A stretch of DNA of 62,493 nucleotides. It comes from Liolophura sinensis. Lineage: Eukaryota; Mollusca; Polyplacophora; Chitonida; Chitonidae. The position numbers and the translations under genes are program-made. Shown in pieces: positions 40,301 through 53,886 of this stretch. The notes beneath the pieces were generated by a model. It had not been told where the DNA came from. It made no database searches and saw nothing but the letters and a program-made list of their open reading frames with translations. Positions within the stretch are counted from its first letter, which is position 1. Each line of letters begins with the position of its first letter. The DNA is taken from assembly GCF_032854445.1 (NCBI RefSeq), contig NW_027018186.1, positions 1 to 62,493 of the forward strand, written 5' to 3'.

Positions 40301-40684
40301 CTTTTGTTTTTTTTTGATATACAAATGGTGTGGTTTTTCTACATGTAGATACAGACATTGAGTTTGTCTTCGACTTAGAAGTAAGACATTTGCTGGGTGA
40401 GTTAAATGGGCTTGGCCCAAAGATTTGACGTCGTCTGGGCTACCGAAGGGCACATAACTTATAATGAAAAGTTGAATATAGTAATGACCAGTCGCGATTG
40501 TACATAGTTAATGTAGCCGATTTCAATTCGCAAAAAGACCAGGCAAAAATCCAAAAGTAGAAAAACTGTTCCAATGCTGCTGGTAAGAGGCTAATCCGAC
40601 GTATTTTGTGACGAGAAATTGAAAGGTGCAAACCGCGTTGCTTTCCGACCAATACTTTTGGCTGTAGCCACAAATGAATAATCA
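37381..40684 (+). repeat. 6-unit block duplication, copy 2 (units 68-73)
   Basis: Partner of 34077-37380. Unit 68 has a private ggttcttgctcc. Just before it are aaatgctgaa near 37164 and cataggtaatg near 37200, which mark a different left flank. Unit 73 carries the gatacagac variant of units 62 and 68, consistent with the block junction lying inside that unit. Confidence 0.88.
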
Positions 40685-42720
40685 ATGATGTCAAGATCAC
40701 GTGCCCAGCAACGGCTCTTACTCCATGGAAACCAAGGAAATTTGCAATTTTTCAACAGCTGGAGATGCCTGGCCCAATTGCGCATCCTTTGGCACCTTAT
40801 TGATGTGGGTCAGTGTTCAATTGTACTTTTTACAGCGGATTGTATCAAGTACCTTGTGTTTTTTTATATACAAATGGTGTGGTTTTTCTACATGTAGATA
40901 AAGACATTGAGTTTGTCTTCGACTTAGAAGTAAGACATTTGCTGGGTGAGTTAAATGGGCTTGGCCCAAAGATTTGACGTCGTCTGGGCTACCGAAGGGC
41001 ACATAACTTATAATGAAAAGTTGAATATAGTAATGACCAGTCGCGATTGTACATAGTTAATGTAGCCGATTTCAATAAGCAAAAAGACCAGGCAAAAATC
41101 CAAAAGTGGGAAAACTGTTCCAATGCTGCTGGAATAAGTCTAATCCGACGTATTTTGTGACGAGAAATCGAATGGTGCAAACCGCGTTGCTCTCCGACCA
41201 ATACTTTTGGCTGTAGCTACAAATGAATAATCAATGATGTCAAGATCACGTGCCCAGCAACGGCTCTTACTCCATGGAAACCAAGGAAATTTGCAATTTT
41301 TCAACAGCTGGAGATGCCTGGCCCAATTGCGCATCCTTTGGCACCTTATTGATGTGGGTCAGTGTTCAATTGTACTTTTTACAGCGGATTGTATCAAGTA
41401 CCTTGTGTTTTTTTTATATACAAATGGTGTGGTTTTTCTACATGTAGATAAAGACATTGAGTTTGTCTTCGACTTAGAAGTAAGACATTTGCTGGGTGAG
41501 TTAATTGGGCTTGGCCCAAAGATTTGACGTCGTCTGGGCTACCGAAGGGCACATAACTTATAATGAAAAGTTGAATATAGTAATGACCAGTCGCGATTGT
41601 ACATAGTTAATGTAGCCGATTTCAATTCGCAAAAAGACCAGGCAAAAATCCAAAAGTAGAAAAACTGTTCCAATGCTGCTGGTAAGAGGCTAATCCGACG
41701 TATTTTGTGACGAGAAATCGAATGGTGCAAACCGCGTTGCTCTCCGACCAATACTTTTGGCTGTAGCCACAAATGAATAATCAATGATGTCAAGATCACG
41801 TGCCCAGCAACGGCTCTTACTCCATGGAAACCAAGGAAATTTGCAATTTTTCAACAGCTGGAGATGCCTGGCCCAATTGCGCATCCTTTGGCACCTTATT
41901 GATGTGGGTCAGTGTTCAATTGTACTTTTTACAGCGGATTGTATCAAGTACCTTGTGTTTTTTTATATACAAATGGTGCGGTTTTTCTACATGTAGATAA
42001 AGACATTGAGTTTGTCTTCGACTTAGAAGTAAGACATTTGCTGGGTGAGTTAAATGGGCTTGGCCCAAAGATTTGACGTCGTCTGGGCTACCGAAGGGCA
42101 CATAACTTATAATGAAAAGTTGAATATAGTAATGACCAGTCGCGATTGTACATAGTTAATGTAGCCGATTTCAATAAGCAAAAAGACCAGGCAAAAATCC
42201 AAAAGTGGGAAAACTGTTCCAATGCTGCTGGAATAAGTCTAATCCGACGTATTTTGTGACGAGAAATCGAATGGTGCAAACCGCGTTGCTCTCCGACCAA
42301 TACTTTTGGCTGTAGCCACAAATGAATAATCAATGATGTCAAGATCACGTGCCCAGCAACGGCTCTTACTCCATGGAAACCAAGGAAATTTGCAATTTTT
42401 CAACAGCTGGAGATGCCTGGCCCAATTGCGCATCCTTTGGCACCTTATTGATGTGGGTCAGTGTTCAATTGTACTTTTTACAGCGGATTGTATCAAGTAC
42501 CTTGTGTTTTTTTTATATACAAATGGTGTGGTTTTTCTACATGTAGATAAAGACATTGAGTTTGTCTTCGACTTAGAAGTAAGACATTTGCTGGGTGAGT
42601 TAATTGGGCTTGGCCCAAAGATTTGACGTCGTCTGGGCTACCGAAGGGCACATAACTTATAATGAAAAGTTGAATATAGTAATGACCAGTCGCGATTGTA
42701 CATAGTTAATGTAGCCGATT

Positions 42721-42790
42721 TCAATAAGCAAAAAGACCAGGCAAAAATCCAAAAGTGGGAAAACTGTTCCAATGCTGCTGGTAAGAGGCT
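42721..42790 (+). other. Hybrid monomer segment: B-type left, A-type right
   Basis: The left diagnostic sites are B-type (aataagc, gtggga at 42755-42760) but the next site is A-type (ggtaagaggct from 42780). B sites are otherwise linked to ggaataagtct. The switch lies between 42760 and 42782 and suggests conversion or crossover inside the monomer. Confidence 0.75.
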
Positions 42791-44370
42791 AATCCGACGT
42801 ATTTTGTGACGAGAAATCGAATGGTGCAAACCACGTTGCTCTCCGACCAATACTTTTGGCTGTAGCCACAAATGAATAATCAATGATGTCAAGATCACGT
42901 GCCCAGCAACGGTTCTTACTCCATGGAAACCAAGGAAATTTGCAATTTTTCAACAGCTGGAGATGTCTGGCCCAATTGCGCATCCTTTGGCACCTTATTG
43001 ATGTGGGTCAGTGTTCAATTGTACTTTTTACAGCGGATTGTATCAAGTACCTTGTGTTTTTTTTATATACAAATGGTGTGGTTTTTCTACATGTAGATAA
43101 AGACATTGAGTTTGTCTTCGACTTAGAAGTAAGACATTTGCTGGGTGAGTTAATTGGGCTTGGCCCAAAGATTTGACGTCGTCTGGGCTACCGAAGGGCA
43201 CATAACTTATAATGAAAAGTTGAATATAGTAATGACCAGTCGCGATTGTACATAGTTAATGTAGCCGATTTCAATTCGCAAAAAGACCAGGCAAAAATCC
43301 AAAAGTAGAAAAACTGTTCCAATGCTGCTGGTAAGAGGCTAATCCGACGTATTTTGTGACGAGAAATCGAATGGTGCAAACCGCGTTGCTCTCCGACCAA
43401 TACTTTTGGCTGTAGCCACAAATGAATAATCAATGATGTCAAGATCACGTGCCCAGCAACGGCTCTTACTCCATGGAAACCAAGGAAATTTGCAATTTTT
43501 CAACAGCTGGAGATGCCTGGCCCAATTGCGCATCCTTTGGCACCTTATTGATGTGGGTCAGTGTTCAATTGTACTTTTTACAGCGGATTGTATCAAGTAC
43601 CTTGTGTTTTTTTATGTACAAATGGTGTGGTTTTTCTACATGTAGATAAAGACATTGAGTTTGTCTTCGACTTAGAAGTAAGACATTTGCTGGGTGAGTT
43701 AAATGGGCTTGGCCCAAAGATTTGACGTCGTCTGGGCTACCGAAGGGCACATAACTTATAATGAAAAGTTGAATATAGTAATGACCAGTCGCGATTGTAC
43801 ATAGTTAATGTAGCCGATTTTAATAAGCAAAAAGACCAGGCAAAAATCCAAAAGTGGGAAAACTGTTCCAATGCTGCTGGAATAAGTCTAATCCGACGTA
43901 TTTTGTGACGAGAAATCGAATGGTGCAAACCGCGTTGCTCTCCGACCAATACTTTTGGCTGTAGCTACAAATGAATAATCAATGATGTCAAGATCACGTG
44001 CCCAGCAACGGCTCTTACTCCATGGAAACCAAGGAAATTTGCAATTTTTCAACAGCTGGAGATGCCTGGCCCAATTGCGCATCCTTTGGCACCTTATTGA
44101 TGTGGGTCAGTGTTCAATTGTACTTTTTACAGCGGATTGTATCAAGTACCTTGTGTTTTTTTTATATACAAATGGTGTGGTTTTTCTACATGTAGATAAA
44201 GACATTGAGTTTGTCTTCGACTTAGAAGTAAGACATTTGCTGGGTGAGTTAATTGGGCTTGGCCCAAAGATTTGACGTCGTCTGGGCTACCGAAGGGCAC
44301 ATAACTTATAATGAAAAGTTGAATATAGTAATGACCAGTCGCGATTGTACATAGTTAATGTAGCCGATTT

Positions 44371-44390
44371 CAATTCGCAAAAATCCAAAA
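44371..44390 (+). other. 13-bp deletion between 7-bp direct repeats (unit 80)
   Basis: Normal units have gcaaaaa twice, 13 bp apart, around gaccag. Here only one gcaaaaa remains (44377-44383) and the unit is 537 bp instead of 550. Loss of one direct repeat plus the intervening bases is the standard outcome of replication slippage or single-strand annealing. Confidence 0.93.
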
Positions 44391-44518
44391 GTAGAAAAAC
44401 TGTTCCAATGCTGCTGGTAAGAGGCTAATCCGACGTATTTTGTGACGAGAAATCGAATGGTGCAAACCGCGTTGCTCTCCGACCAATACTTTTGGCTGTA
44501 GCCACAAATGAATAATCA

Positions 44519-47500
44519 ATGATGTCAAGATCACGTGCCCAGCAACGGCTCTTACTCCATGGAAACCAAGGAAATTTGCAATTTTTCAACAGCTGGAGAT
44601 GCCTGACCCAATTGCTCATCCTTTGGCACCTTATTGATGTGGGTCAGTGTTCAATTGTACTTTTTACAGCGGATTGTATCAAGTACCATTTGTTTTTTTT
44701 TTGATATACAAATGGTGTGGTTTTTCTACATGTAGATAAAGACATTGAGTTTTTCTTCGACTTAGAAGTACGACATTTGCTGGGTGAGTTAAATGGGCTT
44801 GGCCCAAAGATTTGACGTCGTCTGGGCTACCGAAGGGCACATAACTTATAATGAAAAGTTGAATATAGTAATGACCAGTCGCGATTGTACATAGTTAATG
44901 TAGCCGATTTCAATTCGCAAAAAGACCAGGCAAAAATCCAAAAGTGGAAAAACTGTTCCAATGCTGCTGGTAAGAGGCTAATCCGACGTATTTTGTGACG
45001 AGAAATCGAATGGTGCAAACCGCGTTGCTTTCCGACCAATACTTTTGGCTGTAGCCACAAATGAATAATCAATGATGTCAAGATCACGTGCCCAGCAACG
45101 GCTCTTACTCCATGGAAACCAAGGAAATTTGCAATTTTTCAACAGCTGGAGATGCCTGGCCCAATTGCGCATCCTTTGGCACCTTATTGATGTGGGTCAG
45201 TGTTTAATTATACTTTTTACAGCGGATTGTATCAAGTACCTTGTGTTTTTTTGATATACAAATGGTGTGGTTTTTCTACATGTAGATAAAGACATTGAGT
45301 TTGTCTTCGACTTAGAAGTAAGACATTTGCTGGGTGAGTTAAATGGGCTTGGCCCAAAGATTTGACGTCGTCTGGGCTACCGAAGGGCACATAACTTATA
45401 ATGAAAAGTTGAATATAGTAATGACCAGTCGCGATTGTACATAGTTAATGTAGCCGATTTCAATAAGCAAAAAGACCAGGCAAAAACACAATAGTGGAAA
45501 AACTGTTCCAATGCTGCTGGAAAGAGGCTAATCCGACGTATTTTGTGACGAGAAATCGAATGGTGCAAACCGCGTTGCTCTCCGACCAATACTTTTGGCT
45601 GTAGCCACAAATGAATAATCAATGATGTCAAGATCACGTGCCCAGCAACAGCTCTTACTCCATGGAAACCAAGGAAATTTGCAATTTTTCAACAGCTGGA
45701 GATGCCTGGCCCAATTGCGCATCCTTTGGCACCTTATTGATGTGGGTCAGTGTTCAATTGTACTTTTTACAGCGGATTGTATCAAGTACCTTTTGTTTTT
45801 TTTATATACAAATGGTGTGGTTTTTCTACATGTAGATAAAGACATTGAGTTTGTCTTCGACTTAGAAGTAAGACATTTGCTGGGTGAGTTAAATGGGCTT
45901 GGCCCAAAGATTTGACGTCGTCTGGGCTACCGAAGGGCACATAACTTATAATGAAAAGTTGAATATAGTAATGACCAGTCGCGATTGTACATAGTTAATG
46001 TAGCCGATTTCAATTCGCAAAAAGAACAGGCAAAAATCCAAAAGTAGAAAAACTGTTCCAATGCTGCTGGTAAGAGGCTAATCCGACGTATTTTGTGACG
46101 AGAAATCGAATGGTGCAAACCGCGTTGCTCTCCGACCAATACTTTTGGCTGTAGCCACAAATGAATAATCAATGATGTCAAGATCACGTGCCCAGCAACG
46201 GCTCTTACTCCATGGAAACCAAGGAAATTTGCAATTTTTCAACAGCTGGAGATGCCTGACCCAATTGCTCATCCTTTGGCACCTTATTGATGTGGGTCAG
46301 TGTTCAATTGTACTTTTTACAGCGGATTGTATCAAGTACCATTTGTTTTTTTTTTGATATACAAATGGTGTGGTTTTTCTACATGTAGATAAAGACATTG
46401 AGTTTTTCTTCGACTTAGAAGTAAGACATTTGCTGGGTGAGTTAAATGGGCTTGGCCCAAAGATTTGACGTCGTCTGGGCTACCGAAGGGCACATAACTT
46501 ATAATGAAAAGTTGAATATAGTAATGACCAGTCGCGATTGTACATAGTTAATGTAGCCGATTTCAATTCGCAAAAAGACCAGGCAAAAATCCAAAAGTGG
46601 AAAAACTGTTCCAATGCTGCTGGTAAGAGGCTAATCCGACATATTTTGTGACGAGAAATCGAATGGTGCAAACCGCGTTGCTTTCCGACCAATACTTTTG
46701 GCTGTAGCCACAAATGAATAATCAATGATGTCAAGATCACGTGCCCAGCAACGGCTCTTACTCCATGGAAACCAAGGAAATTTGCAATTTTTCAACAGCT
46801 GGAGATGCCTGGCCCAATTGCGCATCCTTTGGCACCTTATTGATGTGGGTCAGTGTTTAATTATACTTTTTACAGCGGATTGTATCAAGTACCTTGTGTT
46901 TTTTTGATATACAAATGGTGTGGTTTTTCTACATGTAGATAAAGACATTGAGTTTGTCTTCGACTTAGAAGTAAGACATTTGCTGGGTGAGTTAAATGGG
47001 CTTGGCCCAAAGATTTGACGTCGTCTGGGCTACCGAAGGGCACATAACTTATAATGAAAAGTTGAATATAGTAATGACCAGTCGCGATTGTACATAGTTA
47101 ATGTAGCCGATTTCAATAAGCAAAAAGACCAGGCAAAAACACAATAGTGGAAAAACTGTTCCAATGCTGCTGGAAAGAGGCTAATCCGACGTATTTTGTG
47201 ACGAGAAATCGAATGGTGCAAACCGCGTTGCTCTCCGACCAATACTTTTGGCTGTAGCCACAAATGAATAATCAATGATGTCAAGATCACGTGCCCAGCA
47301 ACGCCTCTTACTCCATGGAAACCAAGGAAATTTGCAATTTTTCAACAGCTGGAGATGCCTGGCCCAATTGCGCATCCTTTGGCACCTTATTGATGTGGGT
47401 CAGTGTTCAATTGTACTTTTTACAGCGGATTGTATCAAGTACCTTTTGTTTTTTTTTTATATACAAATGGTGTGGTTTTTCTACATGTAGATAAAGACAT

Positions 47501-48376
47501 TGAGTTTGTCTTCGACTTAGAAGTAAGACATTTGCTGGGTGAGTTAAATGGGCTTGGCCCAAAGATTTGACGTCGTCTGGGCTACCGAAGGGCACATAAG
47601 TTATAATGAAAAGTTGAATATAGTAATGACCAGTCGCGATTGTACATAGTTAATGTAGCCGATTTCAATTCGCAAAAAGAACAGGCAAAAATCCAAAAGT
47701 AGAAAAACTGTTCCAATGCTGCTGGTAAGAGGCTAATCCGACGTATTTTGTGACGAGAAATCGAATGGTGCAAACCGCGTTGCTCTCCGACCAATACTTT
47801 TGGCTGTAGCCACAAATGAATAATCAATGATGTCAAGATCACGTGCCCAGCAACGGCTCTTACTCCATGGAAACCAAGGAAATTTGCAATTTTTCAACAG
47901 CTGGAGATGCCTGGCCCAATTGCGCATCCTTTGGCACCTTATTGATGTGGGTCAGTGTTCAATTGTACTTTTTACAGCGGATTGTATCAAGTACCTTTTG
48001 TTTTTTTTATATACAAATGGTGTGGTTTTTCTACATGTAGATAAAGACATTGAGTTTGTCTTCGACTTAGAAGTAAGACATTTGCTGGGTGAGTTAAATG
48101 GGCTTGGCCCAAAGATTTGACGTCGTCTGGGCTACCGAAGGGCACATAACTTATAATGAAAAGTTGAATATAGTAATGACCAGTCGCGATTGTACATAGT
48201 TAATGTAGCCGATTTCAATTCGCAAAAAGACCAGGCAAAAATCCAAAAGTAGAAAAACTGTTCCAATGCTGCTGGTAAGAGGCTAATCCGACGTATTTTG
48301 TGACGAGAAATCGAATGGTGCAAACCGCGTTGCTCTCCGACCAATACTTTTGGCTGTAGCCACAAATGAATAATCA
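44519..48376 (+). repeat. 7-unit higher-order repeat, copy 1 (units 81-87, 3858 bp)
   Basis: Every anchor of units 81-87 is followed by its partner in units 88-94 at exactly 3858 bp. The ordered signature is: cctgacccaattgctc with accatttg (81), gtttaattatac (82), a B' haplotype with acacaatagtgg before unit 83, aacagctc (83), a second cctgacccaattgctc unit (84), gtttaattatac (85), aacgcctc (86), and cacataagtt before unit 87. The gtacgac variant near 44769 is shared by 81 and 88 but absent from 84 and 91, which shows that the true period here is seven units with an inner 3-unit echo. Confidence 0.92.
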
Positions 48377-51300
48377 ATGATGTCAAGATCACGTGCCCAG
48401 CAACGGCTCTTACTCCATGGAAACCAAGGAAATTTGCAATTTTTCAACAGCTGGAGATGCCTGACCCAATTGCTCATCCTTTGGCACCTTATTGATGTGG
48501 GTCAGTGTTCAATTGTACTTTTTACAGCGGATTGTATCAAGTACCATTTGTTTTTTTTTTGATATACAAATGGTGTGGTTTTTCTACATGTAGATAAAGA
48601 CATTGAGATTTTCTTCGACTTAGAAGTACGACATTTGCTGGGTGAGTTAAATGGGCTTGGCCCAAAGATTTGACGTCGTCTGGGCTACCGAAGGGCACAT
48701 AACTTATAATGAAAAGTTGAATATAGTAATGACCAGTCGCGATTGTACATAGTTAATGTAGCCGATTTCAATAAGCAAAAAGACCAGGCAAAAAACCAAA
48801 AGTGGAAAAACTGTTCCAATGCTGCTGGTAAGAGGCTAATCCGACGTATTTTTTGACGAGAAATCGAATGGTGCAAACCGCGTTGCTTTCCGACCAATAC
48901 TTTTGGCTGTAGCCACAAATGAATAATCAATGATGTCAAGATCACGTGCCCAGCAACGGCTCTTACTCCATGGAAACCAAGGAAATTTGCAATTTTTCAA
49001 CAGCTGGAGATGCCTGGCCCAATTGCGCATCCTTTGGCACCTTATTGATGTGGGTCAGTGTTTAATTATACTTTTTACAGCGGATTGTATCAAGTACCTT
49101 GTGTTTTTTTGATATACAAATGGTGTGGTTTTTCTACATGTAGATAAAGACATTGAGTTTGTCTTCGACTTAGAAGTAAGACATTTGCTGGGTGAGTTAA
49201 ATGGGCTTGGCCCAAAGATTTGACGTCGTCTGGGCTACCGAAGGGCACATAACTTATAATGAAAAGTTGAATATAGTAATGACCAGTCGCGATTGTACAT
49301 AGTTAATGTAGCCGATTTCAATAAGCAAAAAGACCAGGCAAAAACACAATAGTGGAAAAACTGTTCCAATGCTGCTGGAAAGAGGCTAATCCGACGTATT
49401 TTGTGACGAGAAATCGAATGGTGCAAACCGCGTTGCTCTCCGACCAATACTTTTGGCTGTAGCCACAAATGAATAATCAATGATGTCAAGATCACGTGCC
49501 CAGCAACAGCTCTTACTCCATGGAAACCAAGGAAATTTGCAATTTTTCAACAGCTGGAGATGCCTGGCCCAATTGCGCATCCTTTGGCACCTTATTGATG
49601 TGGGTCAGTGTTCAATTGTACTTTTTACAGCGGATTGTATCAAGTACCTTTTGTTTTTTTTATATACAAATGGTGTGGTTTTTCTACATGTAGATAAAGA
49701 CATTGAGTTTGTCTTCGACTTAGAAGTAAGACATTTGCTGGGTGAGTTAAATGGGCTTGGCCCAAAGATTTGACGTCGTCTGGGCTACCGAAGGGCACAT
49801 AACTTATAATGAAAAGTTGAATATAGTAATGACCAGTCGCGATTGTACATAGTTAATGTAGCCGATTTCAATTCGCAAAAAGAACAGGCAAAAATCCAAA
49901 AGTAGAAAAACTGTTCCAATGCTGCTGGTAAGAGGCTAATCCGACGTATTTTGTGACGAGAAATCGAATGGTGCAAACCGCGTTGCTCTCCGACCAATAC
50001 TTTTGGCTGTAGCCACAAATGAATAATCAATGATGTCAAGATCACGTGCCCAGCAACGGCTCTTACTCCATGGAAACCAAGGAAATTTGCAATTTTTCAA
50101 CAGCTGGAGATGCCTGACCCAATTGCTCATCCTTTGGCACCTTATTGATGTGGGTCAGTGTTCAATTGTACTTTTTACAGCGGATTGTATCAAGTACCAT
50201 TTGTTTTTTTTTTGATATACAAATGGTGTGGTTTTTCTACATGTAGATAAAGACATTGAGTTTTTCTTCGACTTAGAAGTAAGACATTTGCTGGGTGAGT
50301 TAAATGGGCTTGGCCCAAAGATTTGACGTCGTCTGGGCTACCGAAGGGCACATAACTTATAATGAAAAGTTGAATATAGTAATGACCAGTCGCGATTGTA
50401 CATAGTTAATGTAGCCGATTTCAATTCGCAAAAAGACCAGGCAAAAATCCAAAAGTGGAAAAACTGTTCCAATGCTGCTGGTAAGAGGCTAATCCGACGT
50501 ATTTTGTGACGAGAAATCGAATGGTGCAAACCGCGTTGCTTTCCGACCAATACTTTTGGCTGTAGCCACAAATGAATAATCAATGATGTCAAGATCACGT
50601 GCCCAGCAACGGCTCTTACTCCATGGAAACCAAGGAAATTTGCAATTTTTCAACAGCTGGAGATGCCTGGCCCAATTGCGCATCCTTTGGCACCTTATTG
50701 ATGTGGGTCAGTGTTTAATTATACTTTTTACAGCGGATTGTATCAAGTACCTTGTGTTTTTTTGATATACAAATGGTGTGGTTTTTCTACATGTAGATAA
50801 AGACATTGAGTTTGTCTTCGACTTAGAAGTAAGACATTTGCTGGGTGAGTTAAATGGGCTTGGCCCAAAGATTTGACGTCGTCTGGGCTACCGAAGGGCA
50901 CATAACTTATAATGAAAAGTTGAATATAGTAATGACCAGTCGCGATTGTACATAGTTAATGTAGCCGATTTCAATAAGCAAAAAGACCAGGCAAAAACAC
51001 AATAGTGGAAAAACTGTTCCAATGCTGCTGGAAAGAGGCTAATCCGACGTATTTTGTGACGAGAAATCGAATGGTGCAAACCGCGTTGCTCTCCGACCAA
51101 TACTTTTGGCTGTAGCCACAAATGAATAATCAATGATGTCAAGATCACGTGCCCAGCAACGCCTCTTACTCCATGGAAACCAAGGAAATTTGCAATTTTT
51201 CAACAGCTGGAGATGCCTGGCCCAATTGCGCATCCTTTGGCACCTTATTGATGTGGGTCAGTGTTCAATTGTACTTTTTACAGCGGATTGTATCAAGTAC

Positions 51301-52234
51301 CTTTTGTTTTTTTTTGATATACAAATGGTGTGGTTTTTCTACATGTAGATAAAGACATTGAGTTTGTCTTCGACTTAGAAGTAAGACATTTGCTGGGTGA
51401 GTTAAATGGGCTTGGCCCAAAGATTTGACGTCGTCTGGGCTACCGAAGGGCACATAAGTTATAATGAAAAGTTGAATATAGTAATGACCAGTCGCGATTG
51501 TACATAGTTAATGTAGCCGATTTCAATTCGCAAAAAGAACAGGCAAAAATCCAAAAGTAGAAAAACTGTTCCAATGCTGCTGGTAAGAGGCTAATCCGAC
51601 GTATTTTGTGACGAGAAATCGAATGGTGCAAACCGCGTTGCTCTCCGACCAATACTTTTGGCTGTAGCCACAAATGAATAATCAATGATGTCAAGATCAC
51701 GTGCCCAGCAACGGCTCTTACTCCATGGAAACCAAGGAAATTTGCAATTTTTCAACAGCTGGAGATGCCTGGCCCAATTGCGCATCCTTTGGCACCTTAT
51801 TGATGTGGGTCAGTGTTCAATTGTACTTTTTACAGCGGATTGTATCAAGTACCTTTTGTTTTTTTTATATACAAATGGTGTGGTTTTTCTACATGTAGAT
51901 AAAGACATTGAGTTTGTCTTCGACTTAGAAGTAAGACATTTGCTGGGTGAGTTAAATGGGCTTGGCCCAAAGATTTGACGTCGTCTGGGCTACCGAAGGG
52001 CACATAACTTATAATGAAAAGTTGAATATAGTAATGACCAGTCGCGATTGTACATAGTTAATGTAGCCGATTTCAATTCGCAAAAAGACCAGGCAAAAAT
52101 CCAAAAGTGGAAAAACTGTTCCAATGCTGCTGGTAAGAGGCTAATCCGACGTATTTTGTGACGAGAAATCGAATGGTGCAAACCGCGTTGCTTTCCGACC
52201 AATACTTTTGGCTGTAGCCACAAATGAATAATCA
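48377..52234 (+). repeat. 7-unit higher-order repeat, copy 2 (units 88-94, 3858 bp)
   Basis: Partner of 44519-48376. Differences I can see are few: gagattttc near 48607, a B-like left half in the unit at 48771, a CpG change at 46641 only in copy 1, and one base beside the T-run (ttttat near 47457 against tttgat near 51315). Units 92-94 are copied again just downstream. Confidence 0.92.
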
Positions 52235-53886
52235 ATGATGTCAAGATCACGTGCCCAGCAACGGCTCTTACTCCATGGAAACCAAGGAAATTTGCAATTT
52301 TTCAACAGCTGGAGATGCCTGGCCCAATTGCGCATCCTTTGGCACCTTATTGATGTGGGTCAGTGTTTAATTATACTTTTTACAGCGGATTGTATCAAGT
52401 ACCTTGTGTTTTTTTGATATACAAATGGTGTGGTTTTTCTACATGTAGATAAAGACATTGAGTTTGTCTTCGACTTAGAAGTAAGACATTTGCTGGGTGA
52501 GTTAAATGGGCTTGGCCCAAAGATTTGACGTCGTCTGGGCTACCGAAGGGCACATAACTTATAATGAAAAGTTGAATATAGTAATGACCAGTCGCGATTG
52601 TACATAGTTAATGTAGCCGATTTCAATAAGCAAAAAGACCAGGCAAAAACACAATAGTGGAAAAACTGTTCCAATGCTGCTGGAAAGAGGCTAATCCGAC
52701 GTATTTTGTGACGAGAAATCGAATGGTGCAAACCGCGTTGCTCTCCGACCAATACTTTTGGCTGTAGCCACAAATGAATAATCAATGATGTCAAGATCAC
52801 GTGCCCAGCAACGCCTCTTACTCCATGGAAACCAAGGAAATTTGCAATTTTTCAACAGCTGGAGATGCCTGGCCCAATTGCGCATCCTTTGGCACCTTAT
52901 TGATGTGGGTCAGTGTTCAATTGTACTTTTTACAGCGGATTGTATCAAGTACCTTTTGTTTTTTTTTGATATACAAATGGTGTGGTTTTTCTACATGTAG
53001 ATAAAAACATTGAGTTTGTCTTCGACTTAGAAGTAAGACATTTGCTGGGTGAGTTAAATGGGCTTGGCCCAAAGATTTGACGTCGTCTGGGCTACCGAAG
53101 GGCACATAAGTTATAATGAAAAGTTGAATATAGTAATGACCAGTCGCGATTGTACATAGTTAATGTACCCGATTTCAATAAGCAAAAAGACCAGGCAAAA
53201 ACACAAAAGTGGAAAAACTGTTCCAATGCTGCTGGAAAGAGGCTAATCCGACGTATTTTGTGACGAGAAATCGAATGGTGCAAACCGCGTTGCTCTCCGA
53301 CCAATACTTTTGGCTGTAGCCACAAATGAATAATCAATGATGTCAAGATCACGTGCCCAGCAACGGCTCTTACTCCATGGAAACCAAGGAAATTTGCAAT
53401 TTTTCAACAGCTGGAGATGCCTGGCCCAATTGCGCATCCTTTGGCACCTTATTGATGTGGGTCAGTGTTCAATTGTACTTTTTACAGCGGATTGTATCAA
53501 GTACCTTTTGTTTTTTTTATATACAAATGGTGTGGTTTTTCTACATGTAGATAAAGACATTGAGTTTGTCTTCGACTTAGAAGTAAGACATTTGCTGGGT
53601 GAGTTAAATGGGCTTGGCCCAAAGATTTGACGTCGTCTGGGCTACCGAAGGGCACATAACTTATAATGAAAAGTTGAATATAGTAATGACCAGTCGCGAT
53701 TGTACATAGTTAATGTAGCCGATTTCAATTCGCAAAAAGACCAGGCAAAAATCCAAAAGTAGAAAAACTGTTCCAATGCTGCTGGTAAGAGGCTAATCCG
53801 ACGTATTTTGTGACGAGAAATCGAATGGTGCAAACCGCGTTGCTCTCCGACCAATACTTTTGGCTGTAGCCACAAATGAATAATCA
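52235..53886 (+). repeat. Extra 3-unit copy (units 95-97) appended to the 7-unit repeats
   Basis: Units 95-97 match units 92-94 at 1652 bp, carrying gtttaattatac (95), aacgcctc (96) and cacataagtt before unit 97. This is a partial third copy of the 7-unit repeat or a local 3-unit duplication. After it the haplotype changes to gtacccgatttcaataag. Confidence 0.85.
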
